A stretch of 11,125 nucleotides of DNA from Microbacteriaceae bacterium (GTDB lineage Bacteria; Actinomycetota; Actinomycetes; Actinomycetales; Microbacteriaceae): positions 1 to 11,125 of the forward strand of contig CANGCU010000029.1 in NCBI GenBank assembly GCA_947452355.1, read 5' to 3'. Below the pieces are notes generated by a model. That model ran no database searches, was not told the DNA's origin, and saw only the letters and a list, made by a program, of their open reading frames with translations. Within the stretch, counting starts at the first letter, position 1, and every line of letters starts with the position of its first letter. The translations under genes and the position numbers were made by a program. Shown here one piece after another: positions 6,719 through 11,125 of the stretch.

Positions 6719-7834
6719 TTACCCAGCAGAGACGTGAGCGATGGCGATAGCGGTGATGCCTTTGCCCTCGCCCGTGAAGCCGAGTCCGTCGGTCGTCGTC
6801 GCGCTTACCGAGACATCGGCACCGACAATGTCACCGAGAACGCGCTCGAGTTCGACCCGACGCGGGCCGATTTTGGGGCGATTTCCAACAATCTGAACGG
6901 AAACGGAACGCGGGATGAGCCCGATGGCGTTCAGTTTTTCGATTGCACCACGAATGAACACGTCACCGTGTGCGCCAACGTATCGCGGATCGTCTGTTCC
7001 GAAAACCGTTCCGATGTCCCCAAGGCCGCCACCGGCGAGCAACGCATCGCAGATTGCGTGCGCAACGGCATCACCGTCGGAGTGGCCCGAGAGCGCCTTT
7101 TCGCCAGGCCATTCGACACACCCCAGCCAGAGCGGTTCGGTGTCACCAAACGCGTGGGTGTCGGTACCCAGCCCGACGCGGCGAGTCTCGGTAACCCCCG
7201 AAATGTCTTCTTCGACCGTGATTTTGTGCGATCGTTCGTCACCGGCGACCGTGCGAACGATTCCCCCGATTTCTCGCCACAAACTAGCGTCATCGGTGAA
7301 ATCGGTTGTCGCCGCAGAGACTGCCTCGGCGAATGGTTTCGCGGGAAAACCCTGCGGCGTCTGGACCCGCTGCAGTCGCGCCCGTTCGGTGTTGTCCGTG
7401 ACGACGCCATCATCGGCGATCACGATGGTGTCGACAACAGGGAGCACGGGTACGGCCGCATCTCCGGTCTGCTCAACAGCAGCGACAACCCGGTTGAATA
7501 CGTCGAGTGGAGTCCACGCGCGTGCGACATCGTGCACGAGCGCAATGTCGACAGGGGGCAGTGCGGCCATTGCGAGCCGAACGCTGTCGGTTCGCGTCGC
7601 TCCGCCTGCGACAACCGTTCCCGATAGCCCCGCATCGGCCAGAATTTCCCGAGCCGCCTCGAGATGCGTCGCCGGTGCCGCAATCACAAGCGCCGCCGGG
7701 TTCAGGGTGTGAACAACGTCAAGTGCCCTGGCCAAGAGCGAAACGCCATCGACCTCGACGAACGCTTTGGGGATTCCGCGACCCAGCCGTGTGCCAGGGC
7801 CGGCCGCAACGATGACGAGTCCGACCGTCGACAT
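6719..7834 (-). CDS. ispDF: Bifunctional IspD/IspF (2-C-methyl-D-erythritol 4-phosphate cytidylyltransferase / MECDP synthase)
   Basis: One 371-residue chain carries two non-consecutive MEP isoprenoid-pathway enzymes. The IspD half (about 1-212) makes CDP-methylerythritol. It has IVAAGPGTRLGRGIPKAF at 8-25 with Arg16 and Lys23, VHDVARAW at 100-107, QTPQGF at 158-163 and HKITVEED at 203-210 with Lys204. The IspF half (about 219-371) cyclises CDP-ME 2-phosphate. Its metal ligands are Asp225, His227 and His259 (DTH; SGHSDGDAVAHA), followed by GDIGTVFGTDDPRYVGA and ATTTDGLGFTGEGKGI. All expected catalytic residues are present in both halves, and the linker is very short. The intervening kinase IspE is not in the window. 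ATG 7834 lies 6 bp after the carD stop with no visible Shine-Dalgarno, so translation probably depends on coupling. M. tuberculosis has the two as separate adjacent genes at the same place. Confidence 0.96.
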   Translation of the reverse strand: MSTVGLVIVAAGPGTRLGRGIPKAFVEVDGVSLLARALDVVHTLNPAALVIAAPATHLEAAREILADAGLSGTVVAGGATRTDSVRLAMAALPPVDIALVHDVARAWTPLDVFNRVVAAVEQTGDAAVPVLPVVDTIVIADDGVVTDNTERARLQRVQTPQGFPAKPFAEAVSAATTDFTDDASLWREIGGIVRTVAGDERSHKITVEEDISGVTETRRVGLGTDTHAFGDTEPLWLGCVEWPGEKALSGHSDGDAVAHAICDALLAGGGLGDIGTVFGTDDPRYVGAHGDVFIRGAIEKLNAIGLIPRSVSVQIVGNRPKIGPRRVELERVLGDIVGADVSVSATTTDGLGFTGEGKGITAIAIAHVSAG

Positions 7835-7840
7835 GATGGG

Positions 7841-8323
7841 CTAGGAGGCGAGGACCTCGTCGAGACGATTTGAGGCGCGTACCTCGTCCGTCTTCTCGGC
7901 GAGGGCGAGTTCCGAAATAAGAATTTGGCGAGCTTTGGCGAGCATTCGCTTTTCGCCCGCGGACAAACCACGGTCCTGTTCGCGGCGCCACAGGTCGCGA
8001 ACAACTTCCGACACCTTGATGACATCACCCGACGCCAACTTCTCGAGGTTGGCTTTGTACCGACGTGACCAGTTAGCGGGTTCTTCGACAATCGGATCGC
8101 GCAGCACGCCGAACACCAATTTGAGCCCCGCCTTGTCGATGACATCGCGAACTCCGACGTCTTCGACCTTGCTTTCGGGAACCATGATTTCAAGGTTGCT
8201 CTGCGTTACCTGCAGTTTGAGAAATTTCTGCTGTTCTCCCTGGAATACACGAGTGGTGATCGCGATGATCTTGGCCGCGCCGTGGTGGGGGTAGACGACA
8301 GTTTCGCCAACTTTGAATGCCAT
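7841..8323 (-). CDS. carD: CarD/CdnL-family RNA polymerase-binding transcription regulator
   Basis: CarD binds the RNA polymerase beta subunit and the upstream edge of the transcription bubble, stabilising open complexes, notably at rRNA promoters. The 160 residues match the usual length. The N-terminal RNAP-interaction (Tudor-like) domain begins [19 protein letters not shown]. The helical DNA-binding domain holds [15 protein letters not shown] at 82-96, with Trp85 at the position of the bubble-wedging tryptophan known from M. tuberculosis CarD. The C-terminus is LDEVLAS. ATG 8323 is preceded by AAAGGAGA, the strongest Shine-Dalgarno in the window, 8 nt away, which suggests high expression. 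It is the first gene of the carD-ispDF-cysS-rlmB operon and is divergent from the lpqE-like gene, as in mycobacteria. Confidence 0.97.
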   Translation of the reverse strand: MAFKVGETVVYPHHGAAKIIAITTRVFQGEQQKFLKLQVTQSNLEIMVPESKVEDVGVRDVIDKAGLKLVFGVLRDPIVEEPANWSRRYKANLEKLASGDVIKVSEVVRDLWRREQDRGLSAGEKRMLAKARQILISELALAEKTDEVRASNRLDEVLAS

Positions 8324-8351
8324 GTAGTGATTCTCCTTTAGCAGAAATCCA

Positions 8352-8357
8352 ATTTTA
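8352..8357 (-). promoter_or_regulatory. Candidate -10 element of the carD operon
   Basis: TAAAAT on the minus strand is close to the TANAAT consensus and predicts a start near 8345, a leader of about 22 nt that just includes the AAAGGAGA ribosome binding site (about 8332-8339). No good -35 is visible at 16-18 bp, leaving the promoter strength uncertain. Confidence 0.5.
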
Positions 8358-8408
8358 CCACAGGGGACAGCACCTGAATTTCCCGAGGTCGACCCCGACG
8401 CGCTCCGC

Positions 8409-8414
8409 TAGACT
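8409..8414 (+). promoter_or_regulatory. Candidate -10 element of the lpqE-like gene
   Basis: TAGACT fits TANNNT and would start transcription near 8421, 30 nt before the GTG at 8451. The ribosome binding site AAAGGA (8438-8443), 7 nt before GTG, would be included. The divergent carD and lpqE -10 boxes lie about 50 bp apart, so the two promoters could interfere. Confidence 0.35.
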
Positions 8415-8450
8415 GAACGGTGAATTGATGTTTAGCCAAAGGAATAAGAC

Positions 8451-8969
8451 GTGAACATTCGCGCACTCGCCGTCCCCGTTATTGCCGCCGCCCTCCTCCT
8501 CGGAACCGCTGGTTGTGGGGTGTTCGTTCCGACCGCAACCATGAAGCAGTATTCAGCGGGTGATGGTCTCAATGTCAATGTCGGCAAACTCGAGTTACGA
8601 AACGTCATGGTTATTACTGATGAATCAGGGGATGCCTCGCTGGTTGGAACCATTGTCAACGATTCAACCAATGTCCAGTACGTGACGGCTCGGTTCCGGA
8701 CAGCAACGCCCGTCGACGTAAAATTTGTCGCACCCGAGGGCATCACCAAAATTGGTCTTGCCGACGACAACCCCATTGTCGTTCACGGAACGGCACTGAA
8801 GGCCGGTCAATACATCGAGATTTATTTCCAGTACGGCGGTGAAGACGGCGTCGGAATTTCGGTTCCCGTGTGGGACGGAACCAACCCGAATTATGCTCCG
8901 TACGCACCGTCCCTGTACACGCCAGAACCTACGCCGGTTCCCACTCCGACGGAAACTCCCTCGAACTAA
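8451..8969 (+). CDS. LpqE-like lipoprotein
   Basis: A 172-residue lipoprotein of unknown function. The signal peptide (MNIRALAVPVIAAALLLGTAGC) ends in the lipobox TAGC with Cys22 as the lipidated residue, so the mature protein should sit on the outer face of the membrane. The body is beta-rich: VNVGKLELRNVMVITDES, then an Ig-like arrangement through about 150. A Pro/Thr-rich tail follows (about 155-172, repeated TPxPTP). The fold resembles mycobacterial LpqE, and the position divergent from carD is the same as Rv3584 next to Rv3583c, which is the main support for the name. The start is GTG 8451 with AAAGGA 7 nt upstream. It converges with gpmA, with only 3 bp between the stop codons. No catalytic or metal-binding motif is evident. 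Confidence 0.85.
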   Translation: MNIRALAVPVIAAALLLGTAGCGVFVPTATMKQYSAGDGLNVNVGKLELRNVMVITDESGDASLVGTIVNDSTNVQYVTARFRTATPVDVKFVAPEGITKIGLADDNPIVVHGTALKAGQYIEIYFQYGGEDGVGISVPVWDGTNPNYAPYAPSLYTPEPTPVPTPTETPSN

Positions 8970-8972
8970 TCG

Positions 8973-9716
8973 TTACGACTTGCCCTGGTTGGCAACGGCG
9001 GCCGCTCCAGCAGCCGCGGCCTCGGGATCAAGGTATTCACCTTTCCCGATGGGTTCCAGATTGTCGTCAAGAGTGTAGACGAGCGGAATTCCCGTGGGGA
9101 TATTGAGTTCGGCGATGGCGTCGTCGCTAATGTGCTCGAGGTGTTTGACAAGTGCACGCAATGAATTTCCGTGCGCGGTCACCAGCACAGTTTTCCCCGC
9201 GCGCACATCCGGCGCGATATCACTCGTCCAGTAGGGAAGCATCCGGTCGATGACGAGCGCCAGTGATTCCGTCCGCGGAAGGTCCGCTCCAAGGCCGACG
9301 TAACGCTCATCGTCGGCCTGCGAAAACTCGGATGAATCGTCGAGCGGGGGCGGCGGCACGTCAAACGACCGACGCCACAATTGAAATTGCTCGGCGCCGA
9401 ATTCTTCCAGCGTCTGTGCCTTGTCTTTGCCCTGCAGTGCACCGTAGTGCCGCTCGTTGAGACGCCATGATCGCTTCACCGGAATCCACAGTCGGTCGGC
9501 GGTGTCCAGTGCGATATTCGCGGTCTGGATAGCGCGCGATAGGACGCTCGTGTACAACACATCGGGTTTGAGCCCGCTTTCGGCAAGCAGTTCGCCGGCA
9601 CGTTTCGCTTCAGCAACACCTTGCTCAGAGAGGCGAACGTCGACCCAGCCCGTGAACAGATTTTTCTGGTTCCACGTTGAGTTACCGTGTCGAAGGAGGA
9701 TGAGCGTGTGCGGCAT
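8973..9716 (-). CDS. gpmA: 2,3-bisphosphoglycerate-dependent phosphoglycerate mutase
   Basis: A cytoplasmic glycolysis/gluconeogenesis enzyme interconverting 3- and 2-phosphoglycerate through a phosphohistidine. The 247 residues equal the usual length. [10 protein letters not shown] at 7-16 holds the catalytic His10. [13 protein letters not shown] at 21-33, Glu88 in [12 protein letters not shown], and [11 protein letters not shown] at 179-189 (His182) complete the active site, and long-form features such as IPTGIPLVY at 206-214 are present. The C-terminal tail is alanine-rich (AAAAGAAA). ATG 9716 is chosen because [10 protein letters not shown] is the canonical N-terminus; the frame continues upstream to 9767 but that part is not family-like. 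No good Shine-Dalgarno is visible, and TAGGCT lies 7 nt before the ATG, suggesting a leaderless mRNA. Its divergent neighbour is 31 bp away. Confidence 0.97.
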   Translation of the reverse strand: MPHTLILLRHGNSTWNQKNLFTGWVDVRLSEQGVAEAKRAGELLAESGLKPDVLYTSVLSRAIQTANIALDTADRLWIPVKRSWRLNERHYGALQGKDKAQTLEEFGAEQFQLWRRSFDVPPPPLDDSSEFSQADDERYVGLGADLPRTESLALVIDRMLPYWTSDIAPDVRAGKTVLVTAHGNSLRALVKHLEHISDDAIAELNIPTGIPLVYTLDDNLEPIGKGEYLDPEAAAAGAAAVANQGKS

Positions 9717-9723
9717 GTTCTCT

Positions 9724-9729
9724 AGCCTA
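9724..9729 (-). promoter_or_regulatory. Candidate -10 element giving leaderless gpmA mRNA
   Basis: TAGGCT on the minus strand matches TANNNT and ends 7 nt before the gpmA ATG, so transcription would begin at or next to the start codon. Leaderless mRNAs with this arrangement are common in actinobacteria. There is no convincing -35. Confidence 0.4.
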
Positions 9730-9735
9730 ACGAGC

Positions 9736-9741
9736 CAGAAT
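9736..9741 (+). promoter_or_regulatory. Candidate -10 element giving leaderless methyltransferase mRNA
   Basis: CAGAAT matches TANAAT except at the first base and ends 6 nt before the GTG at 9748. Together with the opposite-strand box at 9724-9729, it would place two divergent -10 elements only 6 bp apart. Confidence 0.3.
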
Positions 9742-9747
9742 GGACAC

Positions 9748-10524
9748 GTGGTAGTCGGACGAGTCACCCGCGGAACGACGGGAACAAACCGCCTTCGGCG
9801 CGCCGATCGATGGCTGGCACGGCACCCGCGGTTTCGGTCGATGCCCGACCCGCTCGTCGTTGACCTGGGCTATGGCGCCGCTCCGCACACAACGCTCGAG
9901 CTGGCGGAGCGACTCGTCGCAATCCAGCCGAACGTTCGGGTTGTCGGAATTGAAATTGACCCAGAGCGCGTCACCGCGGCACAACCGAGTTCGACCGACC
10001 GTGTCTCGTTTCGCCTGGGCGGCTTTGAGGTTCCTCTTCCCGACAAACAACGTGCCGATGTTATTCGTGCGTTCAACGTGCTTCGCCAATATGACGAATC
10101 CGAAGTCATTGGAGCGTGGGATTTGTTGCGCTCGCGACTCTCCCCTGGCGGAATCATGATCGATGGAACGTGCGACGAGATTGGCCGCGTCGCAACCTGG
10201 GTATCGCTGGGTGTGGACGGCCCAGAATTGTTCACCATCGCCTTGCGTCTCGCGGATCTGGACAGTCCGAGTATCGCCGCTGAGCGACTGGTCAAGGCTC
10301 TGATCCATCGAAACGTCCCCGGTGAGAACATTCACCGATTCCTCGCCGAATTGGACCGACAGTGGGCGGTAGCGGCACCGCTCTCGGTGTATTCACCCAG
10401 TCAACGGTGGATTGCGGCGGTCACGGCGATGAAGAACGCTGGTTGGCCCGTACACGGTGCGGCGAGCGCCTGGCGTCTTGGAGAAATTACGATCGGCTGG
10501 GACGCAGTCGCTCCGCAGCAGTAG
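9748..10524 (+). CDS. Class I SAM-dependent methyltransferase of unknown substrate
   Basis: The 258-residue protein has a Rossmann-type methyltransferase core. Motif I is [10 protein letters not shown] at 37-46, the acidic residue after strand 2 is in [11 protein letters not shown] (Glu69, Asp71), and [18 protein letters not shown] at 103-120 occupies the post-strand-4 position. [16 protein letters not shown] follows as the strand-5 region. The N-terminus before motif I is basic ([18 protein letters not shown]), which could suit a nucleic-acid or ribosome-linked substrate, but that is inference. The start is set at GTG 9748 because RVTRGTTG is the likely conserved N-terminus and in-frame sequence further upstream is gpmA antisense. 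ATG 9841 is the alternative but would leave only six residues before motif I. It is divergent from gpmA, and its last 38 bp overlap the convergent ygfZ-type gene. Confidence 0.82.
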   Translation: MVVGRVTRGTTGTNRLRRADRWLARHPRFRSMPDPLVVDLGYGAAPHTTLELAERLVAIQPNVRVVGIEIDPERVTAAQPSSTDRVSFRLGGFEVPLPDKQRADVIRAFNVLRQYDESEVIGAWDLLRSRLSPGGIMIDGTCDEIGRVATWVSLGVDGPELFTIALRLADLDSPSIAAERLVKALIHRNVPGENIHRFLAELDRQWAVAAPLSVYSPSQRWIAAVTAMKNAGWPVHGAASAWRLGEITIGWDAVAPQQ

Positions 10525-11125
10525 CACCAGCCGTCGGCGGAACGATGACGTCTTGTGTTGCAGCGAGCGGGTGATCGCCGTGCAGGACAACGAGACGGGC
10601 ATCAACGTCCACCGAGCGTTTGATGACCGCCAACGCGACTGGCCCGTCGTCGAAATGGTTACCCGCGGTCGTGACGACTCCAATGACGTCATCGCCGAGC
10701 AGCACGGAATCGCCCGCTTCGGCAAAAACGGATTCGGACCCGTCGAGGTGGAGTCTCACGAGTCGCCGTGGCGGGTGCCCGACACTGTGAATCTTTGCAA
10801 CGGTTTCTTGGCCGGGGTAGCACCCTTTCGAGAGGTGCACTGCGGTTCGAAGCCAGTCGAGTTCGTGGGGCAATGAACGATCATCGACCTCGGACATGGC
10901 TGGTCGGCCGGCGACAACGCGAAGAGGGTCGACCAACTCCGACGCAACGGTATCGACCTCAGGTCGCGTGCCCTTAGGCAAGAGCGTCTCGACCCACGAC
11001 CATTCGGGAATCGTCGCGTCACCGTAGGTGAACCCGCCCGGCGAGATTGTGGGCCAGGGGTCGGTCCACGCGAGTTCACCAAAAGCGACAGTGCCTCCCC
11101 ACACCGAGAACTCCGCGTCCGCATC
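10487..11125 (-). CDS. ygfZ: YgfZ/GcvT-domain protein, folate-dependent Fe-S cluster maintenance type, 5' part cut by window edge
   Basis: The frame is open to the right edge; 212 C-terminal residues are seen, against roughly 340-370 expected. The family signature KGCYPGQE at 100-107 of the fragment contains the conserved Cys102 implicated in YgfZ function. It is preceded by LPHELDWLRTAVHLS and followed by TVAKIHSVGHPPRRLVRLHLDG, which starts the C-terminal barrel domain. YgfZ proteins bind folate and support assembly or repair of Fe-S enzymes such as the tRNA methylthiotransferase MiaB. GcvT was considered, but this signature separates the two. The true start lies outside the window. The stop (10487-10489) is inside the 3' end of the convergent methyltransferase gene. 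Confidence 0.93.
   Translation of the reverse strand, partial: DADAEFSVWGGTVAFGELAWTDPWPTISPGGFTYGDATIPEWSWVETLLPKGTRPEVDTVASELVDPLRVVAGRPAMSEVDDRSLPHELDWLRTAVHLSKGCYPGQETVAKIHSVGHPPRRLVRLHLDGSESVFAEAGDSVLLGDDVIGVVTTAGNHFDDGPVALAVIKRSVDVDARLVVLHGDHPLAATQDVIVPPTAGATAAERLRPSRS

Noticed and set aside
6671..7627. 318-codon plus-strand open frame antisense to ispDF
   Set aside because: It has no recognisable domain or ribosome binding site and mirrors the codon structure of the conserved ispDF gene on the other strand.
8998..9017. GC-rich inverted repeat gcggc...gccgc as a terminator between lpqE-like gene and gpmA
   Set aside because: It lies in the alanine-rich C-terminal codons of gpmA, is short, and has no T-tract. 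It is explained by codon composition.
9457..9747. In-frame upstream extension of the methyltransferase over gpmA
   Set aside because: This stretch is antisense to strongly conserved gpmA codons, and family-like sequence begins only near GTG 9748.
9717..9767. Upstream extension of gpmA to 9767
   Set aside because: The added residues are not phosphoglycerate mutase-like, and [10 protein letters not shown] is the normal N-terminus.

Overview
The window looks like a piece of actinobacterial chromosome, most likely from a Microbacteriaceae-like member of the Micrococcales. The evidence is the gene order carD - ispDF - cysS - rlmB with a divergent lpqE-like lipoprotein gene, which matches the Mycobacterium tuberculosis neighbourhood Rv3579c-Rv3584 (established knowledge), together with GTG starts, TANNNT-type -10 boxes, an LAxTG cell-wall sorting signal, and spot-counted GC in the mid-50s to low 60s. 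Genes are tightly packed. There is no gene-free stretch over 300 bases; the longest gaps are about 130 bp. I see no CRISPR array, insertion sequence, prophage gene or origin.

Left part (1-4340). A minus-strand D-alanyl-D-alanine carboxypeptidase of the PBP4/DacB (S13) family runs off the left edge, preceded by a tRNA-Thr(UGU) gene on the same strand. On the plus strand lies the most distinctive gene, a 733-residue secreted surface protein. It has seven C...C units at roughly 50-residue intervals (a probable disulfide-pinned beta-propeller) and a C-terminal LAYTG-membrane helix-basic tail signal for sortase anchoring. It converges with a membrane-anchored DsbA-like oxidoreductase (CPIC active site), so a disulfide-rich exported protein and a candidate disulfide catalyst sit tail to tail.

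Central part (4341-8969). A minus-strand housekeeping operon reads carD (RNA polymerase-binding regulator), ispDF (fused MEP-pathway enzyme), cysS (cysteinyl-tRNA synthetase) and rlmB (23S rRNA 2'-O-methyltransferase). The junctions are 6 bp, 19 bp and an 8-bp overlap. Upstream and divergent is an LpqE-like lipoprotein.

Right part (8970-11125). A minus-strand gpmA (glycolytic phosphoglycerate mutase) is divergent, across only 31 bp, from a class I SAM-dependent methyltransferase. Both show -10-like hexamers 6-7 nt before their start codons, suggesting leaderless transcripts. The methyltransferase's 3' end overlaps by 38 bp the 3' end of a convergent YgfZ-type gene that is cut by the right edge.

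Most of the window is conserved core genome. I found no convincing undescribed multi-gene system. The best candidate for novelty is the cysteine-paired surface protein and its possible link to the neighbouring thiol oxidoreductase.
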